Source of the DNA: Chitinophagaceae bacterium
Lineage (GTDB): Bacteria > Bacteroidota > Bacteroidia > Chitinophagales > Chitinophagaceae
Reading direction: 5' to 3'
Assembly: GCA_024643655.1 (NCBI GenBank)
Contig: JAHEMM010000001.1
Location: 1-64,000 of the forward strand
DNA: 64,000 nucleotides
A program made the position numbers and the translations under genes. Under the pieces are notes generated by a model, which had not been told where the DNA came from, did no database searches, and was given only the letters and a program-made list of their open reading frames with translations. Shown here piece by piece: positions 36,701-44,572 of this stretch (the stretch's first letter is position 1; every line of letters begins with the position of its first letter).

Positions 36701-36909
36701 AATTTGTGAGAAAAGCGAAGATTAATTCTTTGAGAGTTTATATTTCTGCACAAAACCTTTTTTATCATAAAGCTGCAAGTTTCAGAGGATTAAATCCAGA
36801 AGCAAGAAATACATCAAGTCAATATTCAACACCTTTAGTTGATGGCTATCAGAGAGGAGCTTTCCCTGTACAAAAAACATTTGTATTCGGTGTTGACTTT
36901 AATTTTTAA
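33736..36909 (+). CDS. SusC/RagA-family TonB-linked outer-membrane transporter
   Basis: The 1057-residue outer-membrane protein has a signal peptide ending near AVLAQ (residue 21) and a carboxypeptidase-regulatory-like domain (about 24-98). The SusC signature AEVVVIGYGTQKKSSVTGAV (about 104-123) follows, then a plug domain with VDGHPLYEG and DAASAAIYGSRGANGVIIVTT (about 180-235), and then a 22-strand barrel ending in FVFGVDFNF. It imports oligosaccharides using the ExbBD-TonB motor. The susD partner starts 19 bp downstream. The cargo is most likely alginate or glucuronan oligomers released by the flanking lyases. Confidence 0.96.
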   Translation: MKKLQCLLMLLLLAGSAVLAQKKTITGKVTSENGNSPLLGVNILAENQKGGVSTKQDGTYSITVDSKTTTLIFSYVGFAPQTVLIGDKTIIDVVLAPATTTEAEVVVIGYGTQKKSSVTGAVAKYTNDRLEETPNSRLDQALQGKIAGVQVQNISSEAGADPKVQVRGISSVSAGAQPLVVVDGHPLYEGLSFVNMADVQSVEVLKDAASAAIYGSRGANGVIIVTTKSGKANKTKYGVKFSTGFKEAYELYPIMTTTEYTNLLFYEASLRLKDPSITTQPAILNTNERAAYVFEQDYRGGQGTNWQREAIRNANVKNLQMNVSGGNSGVKYYISGGYQNDQGMMYHSEYERFTIKAKVDAQLSKKVKLSFNFNPSYIKRERPSTSYTDFFRLQSTYPVYVDASLIDFVRQNSNFANVQVGDFFQAAMFNGRVYSGLMPDGSLWTTTSSSNPFATSNQSPKSVLDTRKITTNDYRALTSGDLSVNILPGLDFKTMGSAFVRYSSGLDFAKSNSNRAGDVSQGVYTSTLFVDLLSENTLSYNKRIKDHSIDFLAGFTVQKTRIKNEQTTGTNFASDNVTTLNTGTVVLDPLQTFNNTLSRGLLSGLGRVLYSYKDKYLLNATFRADGSSYFGPEKKWGYFPSVSLGWVASKEKFMDNVSWVSNLKLRGSYGATGNNNIQDYLFVDLLYASNYPFGGSVSNGQAISRSILSNPDITWELTNQFNGGIDVALFKNAVSLSLDVYSSKTDKLLLQQATLGFTGVPSFINNIGKVQNKGIEFEITSNNIRRKDFRWSTTANISRTRNEILQLGDEAFLQNLGERNEVYQNKVGAPLIQFFGYKTDGVWVSQDQITASGLTSSIANILVPGGLKIVDIDGNNRIDANDRTVIGNPYPDFIWGITNNFTYKDFDFSFFFQGVQGGSVIGGDANYNETKRYNKNYNSNRWVSPAFPGDGKTPYSTLGLNWMLTDYVVEDASFYALREVLVGYTLPEKFVRKAKINSLRVYISAQNLFYHKAASFRGLNPEARNTSSQYSTPLVDGYQRGAFPVQKTFVFGVDFNF

Positions 36910-36928
36910 TTGTTTAAAAAGACTTAAA

Positions 36929-38479
36929 ATGAAAAAAATACAATTTATAATACTCTTTTTTTACATAGCCTTAAGCTCATGTAAAAAAACAATTGACCTT
37001 TATCCGGAATCAAACTTGAATACGGGTACTTTTTATAGTAATAATGACGAAGTGAAAGCTGGTCTTACAGCATGTTACAATGGAATGCAGCGACCGATAT
37101 TTCGGGAATGGCAATTCACTGAATTACGTTCAGATAATTCTTTTATGGGAAACCCGGGTAGTACGAATTCTTTCAATAGGGATTTAAGTGATCTGGATGA
37201 ATTTATTCCGGCTACTACGCAAGATGCTATTTATCAGTATTGGCTTGATACATATTATAATATACGTAGTTGTAATATTTTGTTGCAAAAATTGGGAGTT
37301 AGTTATGACCCTAATGCTGGTGCTATAAATCTGGCAAGTGTTAATATTCCTATCAGTGATGCAAGCAGAAAGCAATATGCTGGTGAAGCACTTTTCATCA
37401 GAGCTTATCATTATTTTAATTTGGTACGTTTATATGGTGGTGTTTTTTTAGTACATACACCTATATCTCCATTAGAGTCTAAAACAATGAACCGTGCTAC
37501 TGTTGCAGATATCTATAAATTGATTGTTGCTGATTTAACGGCTGCATCAACTTATATGAATAATTTGAAGTTTAGCCAAATTCCAACTGCAGATAAAGGA
37601 AGAACAACATCATGGGCAGCCAAGGCATTATTGGGTAAAGTATACCTTACTCAAAATAAAAAAGCTGAAGCTATTACCGTTTTAGATGATGTCCGTTTGA
37701 ATAGCGGATATGGATTGCAATCATCGTATGCAAATGTTTTTTCTATTACAAATGAACTCAATTCAGAAATCCTTTTTACAATTAGCCATAAAGCTGGTGG
37801 ATTTGGATTAGGTTCTAGTTTTGGAAACGATTTTGGGCCATTAGGAAGTATTGGAGTAATAAATGGTTCACCCAGAGGTTGGAATACACCATCAAGTAGT
37901 ATTGATTCTTTTTATATGACTGGCGATGCAAGAAAAGCTGTAAATATTGGAAGGTATAAGCCAAATCCGGCTTTGCCAGATGAAATTCTTTATGTAAAAA
38001 AATATTTGAATCCTGTTGTCATTACTGATGATGGAGAAGCTGACTGGCCTATTATTCGTTATGCAGATGTTTTATTAATGTTGGCGGAAGCTCAGGGAAA
38101 TACAGGAGCAAGTGTTGGATATATCAGTCAAATTAGAGTAAGGGCTGGGTTGTCTTCGATTACGGGTGCATTTGCTACGACTGCTGCATTTGAAAAAGAA
38201 TTGACTGAACAGAGAAGAGCTGAATTTGCTTTTGAAAATCATCGTTGGTTTGATATGGTAAGATATGGAACGACCCTGGCTAACTTTAATACTTTACAAG
38301 TATTAAAAGATCACTTCGCATATGAATATTTAGCACATTACAGTCAATATACTGCTCCTGTTCCTACTTTATTACAGTTACAGTCAAATGTAATTGCGAA
38401 TAGATTATTATTGCCAATTCCTCAACGTGAAATTGATACCAATACACAATTAGTTATCACTCAAAACCCAGGGTATTAA
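36929..38479 (+). CDS. SusD/RagB-family nutrient-binding lipoprotein
   Basis: The 516-residue lipoprotein is read from the ATG at 36929. An in-frame ATG at 36839 lies inside susC and gives no signal peptide. The lipobox is IALSSC with Cys18. SusD hallmarks are LNTGTFYSNNDEVKAGLTAC near the N-terminus, the helical EALFIRAYHYFNLVRLYGG region (about 155-173), WPIIRYADVLLMLAEA, and ELTEQRRAEFAFENHRWFDM near the C-terminus. It forms the lid over the SusC barrel and binds the glycan at the cell surface. Confidence 0.95.
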   Translation: MKKIQFIILFFYIALSSCKKTIDLYPESNLNTGTFYSNNDEVKAGLTACYNGMQRPIFREWQFTELRSDNSFMGNPGSTNSFNRDLSDLDEFIPATTQDAIYQYWLDTYYNIRSCNILLQKLGVSYDPNAGAINLASVNIPISDASRKQYAGEALFIRAYHYFNLVRLYGGVFLVHTPISPLESKTMNRATVADIYKLIVADLTAASTYMNNLKFSQIPTADKGRTTSWAAKALLGKVYLTQNKKAEAITVLDDVRLNSGYGLQSSYANVFSITNELNSEILFTISHKAGGFGLGSSFGNDFGPLGSIGVINGSPRGWNTPSSSIDSFYMTGDARKAVNIGRYKPNPALPDEILYVKKYLNPVVITDDGEADWPIIRYADVLLMLAEAQGNTGASVGYISQIRVRAGLSSITGAFATTAAFEKELTEQRRAEFAFENHRWFDMVRYGTTLANFNTLQVLKDHFAYEYLAHYSQYTAPVPTLLQLQSNVIANRLLLPIPQREIDTNTQLVITQNPGY

Positions 38480-38512
38480 TTTTAATTGGCGATACACTAA
38501 AAATATCGGGTA

Positions 38513-39406
38513 ATGAAAAAATTGAAATTATATATACTCCTCCTATTTACAGGAGGAGTATGTTTTTCTCAAGAGACAGATACAGTTTATAAGCCGGTTG
38601 AATATCCATCCGGGTTTACTGCAAAAATTGATGTGGTATATACTCAGGTAGATGGCTGGGATGGCCGTATGGATATTTATATGCCCCCAAAAGAAAAAGG
38701 CCCTTCTCCGATAGTCATTAATATTCATGGTGGTGGCTGGAACAAAGGTGTAAAAGAGTCACAAACAGGATATAGTACTTTTTTTAAAAAAGGGTTTGCT
38801 GTAGCAAATATTGAATACCGGCTTACAGGACAAGCAACTGCTCCTGCAGCAATAGAGGACACCAGATGCGCACTGATTTACTTGATAAAAAATGCAAATG
38901 CATTAAACATTGATGTAAATAAAATCGTAATCATGGGCGGTAGTGCTGGTGGTCATTTGGCATTAATGGGTGGATTACTTGGCAATGATCATCGGTTCGA
39001 CGGTAATTGTCCTGGTGTAGAAAATATTAAAGTAGCAGCAATTATTGATAAGTATGGTATTACCGATGTTTGGGATTGGGGATATGGAAAAAATATTACC
39101 AGTAAATCCGCTACAAGATGGTTAGGCGATAAAGCAAAAGATAAAAATTTTGCTGCATCCGTTTCGCCAATTACTTATATCGATAAAAACAGCCCGCCAA
39201 TTTTTATTGTGCATGGCGATGCAGATCCAACAGTTCCTTATCAGCAGTCAGTTGATTTACATAAAAAGCTACTTGATGTTGGCGTGAAGACAGCATTTAT
39301 TACCGTTGAAGGTGGTTTGCATGGTAAGTTTGAAAAAGATAAGAATAGTGAATTGAATAAAGCCATGATTGAATTTATCATGTCGCTACCAGCATTTAAA
39401 AAATAA
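38513..39406 (+). CDS. Secreted alpha/beta-hydrolase, acetylesterase-like
   Basis: The 297-residue protein (signal peptide to about residue 20) is a BD-FAE/esterase-lipase-type hydrolase. The oxyanion-hole motif HGGGW is at residues 72-76, the nucleophile Ser144 is in GGSAGG, the acid is probably Asp236 or Asp238 in VHGDADPTVPY, and the base is His270 in GGLHGKF. In a uronate locus, an esterase of this kind could remove acetyl groups from bacterial alginate or acetylated glucuronan so that the lyases can act. That substrate is inference. It follows susD by 33 bp. Confidence 0.87.
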   Translation: MKKLKLYILLLFTGGVCFSQETDTVYKPVEYPSGFTAKIDVVYTQVDGWDGRMDIYMPPKEKGPSPIVINIHGGGWNKGVKESQTGYSTFFKKGFAVANIEYRLTGQATAPAAIEDTRCALIYLIKNANALNIDVNKIVIMGGSAGGHLALMGGLLGNDHRFDGNCPGVENIKVAAIIDKYGITDVWDWGYGKNITSKSATRWLGDKAKDKNFAASVSPITYIDKNSPPIFIVHGDADPTVPYQQSVDLHKKLLDVGVKTAFITVEGGLHGKFEKDKNSELNKAMIEFIMSLPAFKK

Positions 39407-39411
39407 AAAAA

Positions 39412-40242
39412 TTGTTTCTTCTGAGAGTTTTTATACTTTTTTTATTGTTATCACTTAATGTAGATTGTAATAAATCCACTACTACAAGTGTTATAGTACC
39501 GCCAGCTTCCAAAGCTGTTATTCTAAACGCAGATGGGCCTGGTAATACATATGAATTAATTAATAGTAAACTGGCCCCCGGATTTGACGTAGTGGAAAAT
39601 CCGGAATGTGTACATCCTTCTTTTGGTAGGCATATTACAGAAGTTTTCGATGCTGATTTAAATAGTAATGTTTTCGAATTTTTTAGTCATGTTAATGAAG
39701 ACAATGACCGGTGTATTAATTTTGACCGGCAACGAATAGAGATAAAAACATATGACCAATCACCAGACAGTTTGAAAGGAACGTTGGGTGAAACAATAAC
39801 TTATAAGTGGAAGTTTAAAATGCCGGTTGGGTTTAAACCATCTACAAGTTTTACGCATATTCATCAAATAAAACCAGTGAATGGAGATGATGGTAACCCA
39901 TTATTTACATTAACAGTAAGAAAGGCAACTCCAAATAAAATGGAACTAATACACGATAACACAACCAAAGTTGCAATTGTTGATTTATCGTTATTCAGTG
40001 GGGTATGGGTAGAAGCAACTGAAATCATTAAAGTGGGCGCAAATGGAACGTATGCTATGCTGATAAAAAAAGTAAATGATGGAACAACTATTCTAAGTTA
40101 TAGCAATAATAATTTAATGACCATTAGACCAAGTAATGACTTTATAAGACCAAAATGGGGGATTTATAGGAGTTTGAATAGTCCGGGAGATCTAAGGGAT
40201 GAATCCATTCGTTTCAATGCTTTTAGTATTGAAGAGCAGTAA
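39412..40242 (+). CDS. Lipoprotein with jelly-roll polysaccharide-lyase-like motifs
   Basis: The protein is about 276 residues from a TTG at 39412. An ATA at 39403 would instead give the archetypal signal start I-K-K-L-F-L-L, and no ATG exists in this frame near the start. The leader ends in a lipobox at LNVDC (Cys19). The mature part contains RQRIEIKTY (107-115), HIHQIKP (149-155) and RPKWGIYRS (247-255). These echo the R-x-E, QIH and KxGxY active-site triad of jelly-roll lyases such as PL7, PL13 and PL20. I cannot place it in a numbered family. It may be a surface lyase or binding protein of the same locus. Confidence 0.65.
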   Translation: MFLLRVFILFLLLSLNVDCNKSTTTSVIVPPASKAVILNADGPGNTYELINSKLAPGFDVVENPECVHPSFGRHITEVFDADLNSNVFEFFSHVNEDNDRCINFDRQRIEIKTYDQSPDSLKGTLGETITYKWKFKMPVGFKPSTSFTHIHQIKPVNGDDGNPLFTLTVRKATPNKMELIHDNTTKVAIVDLSLFSGVWVEATEIIKVGANGTYAMLIKKVNDGTTILSYSNNNLMTIRPSNDFIRPKWGIYRSLNSPGDLRDESIRFNAFSIEEQ

Positions 40243-40319
40243 TCAATTTTTGATTATTACTATGCATATATAGTATACTTTTTAATTCACTGTTTTTTTT
40301 AAATAAATTTAGAAAAGAA

Positions 40320-41081
40320 ATGATCAGTTTTAAATTAGACAATAAGCTTGCATTAGTTACAGGTTGTAGCAGAGGTATTGGGATGGCCATTGCAATAGAA
40401 ATGGCTGAAGCAGGAGCTGATATTATTGGTGTAAGTAATAGCATGCCAGCAGCAGGAAGCAATGTTGCAAAAGCAGTAGAAGCCACTGGAAGAAAATTCT
40501 ATCCTTACGCTGCAGATTTTTCTAAAAGAGAATCACTATACGCTTTTATTAATCAGGTAAAAGCAGATCATCCTACAATTGATATACTAATTAATAATGC
40601 AGGTCATATTATGCGAAAGCCAGCTGCAGAACATCCTGATGAATACTGGGATGCAATCATTGATATTAATTTGAATGCTCAGTTTATTTTAACCCGTGAG
40701 ATTGGAAAACGCATGATTGAGCAAAAAAGTGGAAAAATAGTTTTCACTTGTTCATTGTTAAGTTTTCAGGGAGGAATAAATGTTCCGGGTTATGCTGCAA
40801 GTAAAGGAGCAATTGCTTCCGTTTTAAAATCTTTTGCTAATGAGTGGGCGTCATATGGAGTTACAGTAAATGGTATTGCACCAGGATATATCGCAACAGA
40901 TAATACGCAACAGTTAAGAGATGATCCGGAAAGAAGTGCAGCCATTTTATCCAGGATTCCTGCCAATAGATGGGGGAAGCCAGAAGATTTAACAGGTGCT
41001 TATGTTTTCTTATCTTCATCAGCCTCTGACTATATCAATGGAACAATTCTAACTGTTGATGGAGGTTGGATGGGAAGATAA
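40320..41081 (+). CDS. kduD: 2-dehydro-3-deoxy-D-gluconate 5-dehydrogenase
   Basis: The 253-residue SDR has VTGCSRGIGMA for nucleotide binding (about residues 14-24), NNAG near 90, and catalytic Ser with YAASK (about 158-162). Its C-terminus is PANRWGKPEDLTGAYVFLSS and TVDGGWMGR, characteristic of KduD. The enzyme reduces 2,5-diketo-3-deoxygluconate to 2-keto-3-deoxygluconate. kduI follows 50 bp downstream, supporting the assignment. It is a different SDR from the one at 24311. Confidence 0.92.
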   Translation: MISFKLDNKLALVTGCSRGIGMAIAIEMAEAGADIIGVSNSMPAAGSNVAKAVEATGRKFYPYAADFSKRESLYAFINQVKADHPTIDILINNAGHIMRKPAAEHPDEYWDAIIDINLNAQFILTREIGKRMIEQKSGKIVFTCSLLSFQGGINVPGYAASKGAIASVLKSFANEWASYGVTVNGIAPGYIATDNTQQLRDDPERSAAILSRIPANRWGKPEDLTGAYVFLSSSASDYINGTILTVDGGWMGR

Positions 41082-41131
41082 AAAGCAGAGCTTTTAAATA
41101 CTTTTATTCTTAAAATTAAAATACTAAAAAA

Positions 41132-41962
41132 ATGCAAGTAAGATTTCAAAATAGCCCAAAGGAAACAAGTCAAATGACAACACAACAACTTAGAGAAAAT
41201 TTTTTAATTGAAGGGCTAATGCAACCAGGTACGATTCAGTTAACCTATTCACATTATGACAGAATGATTGTTGGCGGAGTAGTGCCAACTTCTTCAGCAA
41301 TCGTATTGCCAAAAGAAGAAGAATTAAAAGCAAATTTCTTTTTGGAAAGAAGAGAAATGGGTATAATAAACGTTGGTGGAAAAGGAACAGTTACTGCCGA
41401 TGGAGTAGCCTATGAAATAGAAAAGTTAGAGTGTGTTTATCTTGGAAGAGGCACAAAAGAAGTTAGCTTTAGCAGTAGTTCGGAGAAAGAACCAGCTCAT
41501 TTTTATTTATTATCTGTTCCGGCGCATCAAACTTATCCAAACAAAAAAATGACAAAGGAAGAAGCAGCGCCGGTTAATATGGGCGATATTTCAACTTCAA
41601 ACAAAAGAACGATTTATAAGTATATTCATAATGATGGTATTCAAAGTTGCCAGTTGGTAATGGGGTTAACTACATTGGATACGGGTAGTGTATGGAATTC
41701 TGTTCCTCCACATACGCATACCAGAAGAATGGAAGCATATTTTTATTTTGATCTGGATGCTGCTCAAAGAGTAATGCATTTTATGGGAGAACCACAAGAA
41801 ACAAGACATCTTGTTATGGCAAATAACGAAGCAGTTCTTTCAGCGCCATGGAGTATGCATTTTGGTGTAGGAACAGCAAACTATGGTTTTATATGGGGCA
41901 TGGCTGGTGAGAATAAAGAATTTACAGATATGGATCCTGTTCCAGTTGCAACAATTAAATAA
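41132..41962 (+). CDS. kduI: 5-dehydro-4-deoxy-D-glucuronate isomerase
   Basis: The 276-residue bicupin isomerase has zinc ligands in PPHTHTRRMEAYFYF (His194, His196, Glu201) and His243 in SAPWSMHFGVG. These sit two positions before the published E. coli KduI set His196/His198/Glu203/His245. It interconverts DKI (5-keto-4-deoxyuronate) and DKII, the step between KdgF and KduD. Full length. It lies between kduD and kdgK. Confidence 0.95.
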   Translation: MQVRFQNSPKETSQMTTQQLRENFLIEGLMQPGTIQLTYSHYDRMIVGGVVPTSSAIVLPKEEELKANFFLERREMGIINVGGKGTVTADGVAYEIEKLECVYLGRGTKEVSFSSSSEKEPAHFYLLSVPAHQTYPNKKMTKEEAAPVNMGDISTSNKRTIYKYIHNDGIQSCQLVMGLTTLDTGSVWNSVPPHTHTRRMEAYFYFDLDAAQRVMHFMGEPQETRHLVMANNEAVLSAPWSMHFGVGTANYGFIWGMAGENKEFTDMDPVPVATIK

Positions 41963-41994
41963 TTGATTCATTTGCCCAAGAAAGTTGAGCAAAC

Positions 41995-43014
41995 ATGAAA
42001 AAAATTTTATGTTTTGGTGAATTACTTTTAAGGCTTCCACCAGCCAATGGAGGTGATTGGTTACGCACCAATCAAATGCCTGTTTTTATTGGTGGTGCAG
42101 AATTGAATGTAGCTACTGCTCTTGCATTATGGAAAATGCCAGTAAAATATTTTACAGCATTACCTGATAATGTTATCGCAAGAGATATTAAAGATTATCT
42201 GGAGCAGAAGAATATTGACACTTCTTCAGTTATATACAGTGGTGAACGGGTCGGACTTTATTATTTGCAGAAAGGAGCAGATATGAAAAGTGCCGGTTCT
42301 GTTTTCGATAGAAAAAACTCTTCGTTCGCTACATTAGGAACAGGGAATGTTAACTGGGATGAAGTTTTAGAAGATGTATCCTGGTTGCACTTCAGTGCTA
42401 TTGCACCAGCTGTTAGCGAAACTGCTGCTGCGCTTTGTAAAGAAGCTTTGGAAGCTGCGAGTAAAAAAAATATTACTATCTCAGTTGACTTGAATCACCG
42501 AAAACTATTATGGCAATATGGTAAGCCGGCAGCTGAAATAATGACGGATCTTGCGAAATATTGTACTGTAATTATGGGCAATGTTTGGTCAGCTAATTCT
42601 CTGTTAGGGATCCCGGTTGATGAAAGAATGCATGATAATCCTTTAAAAGAAAATTATTTGATGAATGCTACGAAAACTGCAAATGATATTTTTCAGAAAT
42701 TCCCTAGATGCAAATGGGTAGCCAATACTTTTCGATTTGATGCTACCGACAATAAGATTGAATACTACGCAGCATTAAATACAATTGGCTTGCAAAAAGT
42801 GTCGCCTCTTTTTAAAACAGCATCAGTTGTAGAACGAGTTGGTAGCGGTGATTGTTTTATGGCCGGGTTAATATATGGCATTGCTAATGATGCTGACCCC
42901 CAAACAATTATAAGTACAGCAGCTGCAGCAGCATTTGGTAAGTTGCAGGAAATTGGAGATGCAACCAATAATTCAATGGCAGATATTAATTTGATTTTGA
43001 ATAAGTACATGTAA
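41995..43014 (+). CDS. kdgK: 2-keto-3-deoxygluconate kinase (PfkB family)
   Basis: The 339-residue ribokinase-fold protein has an N-terminal substrate-binding GGAELNVATALALW (about residues 33-46) and the catalytic anion-hole motif RVGSGDCFMAGL with Asp286. Placed after kduI, it is best read as KdgK, making 2-keto-3-deoxy-6-phosphogluconate. The aldolase (Eda) that would finish the pathway is not in the window. Its stop codon lies inside a strong hairpin. Confidence 0.9.
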   Translation: MKKILCFGELLLRLPPANGGDWLRTNQMPVFIGGAELNVATALALWKMPVKYFTALPDNVIARDIKDYLEQKNIDTSSVIYSGERVGLYYLQKGADMKSAGSVFDRKNSSFATLGTGNVNWDEVLEDVSWLHFSAIAPAVSETAAALCKEALEAASKKNITISVDLNHRKLLWQYGKPAAEIMTDLAKYCTVIMGNVWSANSLLGIPVDERMHDNPLKENYLMNATKTANDIFQKFPRCKWVANTFRFDATDNKIEYYAALNTIGLQKVSPLFKTASVVERVGSGDCFMAGLIYGIANDADPQTIISTAAAAAFGKLQEIGDATNNSMADINLILNKYM

Positions 43015-43035
43015 TTCAAATTACACGTACTTATT
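43000..43035 (+). terminator. Hairpin over the kdgK stop codon, probable end of the uronate operon
   Basis: Arms 43000-43015 and 43020-43035 are complementary at 15 of 16 positions with a 4-base loop TCAA. The kdgK TAA (43012-43014) lies inside the left arm. A T-rich stretch follows from about 43047. The geometry fits an intrinsic terminator whose stem begins in the coding sequence. Confidence 0.6.
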
Positions 43036-43207
43036 CAACAAGTTGCAATTTTATTTTCAATTCTTTGAATTATTCTTTCAGTTTATTATACGTAAATAGT
43101 TTTTTATTTTTTACTATCTTTAAGTAAATAGATTTCCATAACTACAGGAACTATTTTGGGGTACACAGTCACTTTTACAGTGTGTTTATAATTCAAAAAA
43201 TAATTCA

Positions 43208-44572
43208 ATGATTGTAGCCTCTACTGATAAGAAGCATGTCTATAAATCATTTGCCTTGCACAATTTTAGGCAAATACCACAAATATCTCGTCTTTCAGAC
43301 GAACAGATAAAGGATATTGATGTGGTAGGCCATGTGTTGCCTTTTAAATCCAATAATTATGTTATAGATGAATTGATTAATTGGGATAATGTACCCGATG
43401 ATCCAATTTTTACGTTGACATTTCCCAGAAAAGAAATGCTTACAGACGATCATTATAAAAAAATGGAAGCAGCACTTGATAGCGGTGCTTCAAAAAGTGA
43501 AATAAAAAAAGTTGCAAATGAAATCAGGATGGCTCTCAATCCACATCCTGCAGGTCAGTTAGAGCACAATGTGCCAATGATTGAAGGTCATAAGTTGACA
43601 GGAATGCAACATAAATACAGAGAAACAGTTTTGTTTTTTCCTAGTCAAGGACAAACCTGTCATGCTTATTGTAGTTTTTGTTTTCGGTGGCCACAGTTTG
43701 TTGGAATGGATGAATGGAAGTTTGCAATGAAAGAAACGGAATTACTTATCAAGTATCTTCAGCAACATACAGAAGTAACAGATCTGCTATTTACCGGAGG
43801 TGATCCAATGATTATGAAAAATAAAATATTTGCTTCTTATATTGATGCTATTCTTGATGCAGATATTCCTAATCTTCAAACTATAAGAATTGGGACTAAG
43901 TCATTAGGTTATTGGCCGTATAAATTTATTACAGATGATGATGCTGATGAAACTTTACAAACTTTTGAGAGAATAGTAAATAGCGGAAAAAATCTAGCTA
44001 TAATGGCACACTTTAATCATCCGGCCGAATTATCTACAGCTGCAGTGAAAGAAGCAATTAAAAGAGTAAGAGCAACAGGTGCACAAATAAGAACACAATC
44101 ACCAATAATGAGGAATATTAATGACGATCCTGATGTATGGTCTACGATGTGGCGGCAACAGGTAAATCTCAATTGTATCCCTTATTATATGTTCGTAGCA
44201 AGAGATACTGGGGCGCAACATTATTTTAAATTGTCGTTGGTAGAAGCCTGGAATATTTTTCAAAAGGCGTATCAAAATGTCAGTGGCGTTTGTCGTACTG
44301 TTCGAGGACCAAGTATGAGTGCAACGCCGGGTAAAATTCAAATGCTGGGGGTAAGTGAAGTAAATGGTAAAAAGATTATGGCATTTCGTTTTTTACAGGC
44401 AAGAAATCCAGACTGGGTAGCAAAACCTTTTTTTGCTGAATATAATGAAGATGCTATTTGGTTAGATGAATTAATGCCAGCTTTTGGAGAGGAAAAGTTT
44501 TTTTTCGAAAATGAATTAAACGAAATATTTAATGAGCATATCAACAAATCAGAAATTAGCAACTTCGAATGA
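43208..44572 (+). CDS. Lysine-2,3-aminomutase-like radical SAM protein
   Basis: The 454-residue protein carries a KamA-like cluster motif, CHAYCSFCFRWPQF, with Cys151, Cys155 and Cys158 binding the [4Fe-4S]-SAM cluster. TGGDPM at 196-201 is the GGE-type SAM motif. SMSATPGKIQML near 370-380 keeps a GKI like the PLP-Lys region (GGGGK) of lysine 2,3-aminomutase but lacks the Gly run. It is longer than true KamA (about 415 residues) and has a different sequence after the Cys motif. Substrate unknown. The next gene, a PLP aminotransferase, starts 41 bp before its stop, so the two are translationally coupled. Confidence 0.85.
   Translation: MIVASTDKKHVYKSFALHNFRQIPQISRLSDEQIKDIDVVGHVLPFKSNNYVIDELINWDNVPDDPIFTLTFPRKEMLTDDHYKKMEAALDSGASKSEIKKVANEIRMALNPHPAGQLEHNVPMIEGHKLTGMQHKYRETVLFFPSQGQTCHAYCSFCFRWPQFVGMDEWKFAMKETELLIKYLQQHTEVTDLLFTGGDPMIMKNKIFASYIDAILDADIPNLQTIRIGTKSLGYWPYKFITDDDADETLQTFERIVNSGKNLAIMAHFNHPAELSTAAVKEAIKRVRATGAQIRTQSPIMRNINDDPDVWSTMWRQQVNLNCIPYYMFVARDTGAQHYFKLSLVEAWNIFQKAYQNVSGVCRTVRGPSMSATPGKIQMLGVSEVNGKKIMAFRFLQARNPDWVAKPFFAEYNEDAIWLDELMPAFGEEKFFFENELNEIFNEHINKSEISNFE

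Noticed and set aside
43208-44572. Treating the radical SAM protein as the sulfatase maturase (anSME)
   Set aside because: The Cys motif and downstream sequence are KamA-like, and the extra C-terminal Fe-S Cys clusters of anSME are absent.
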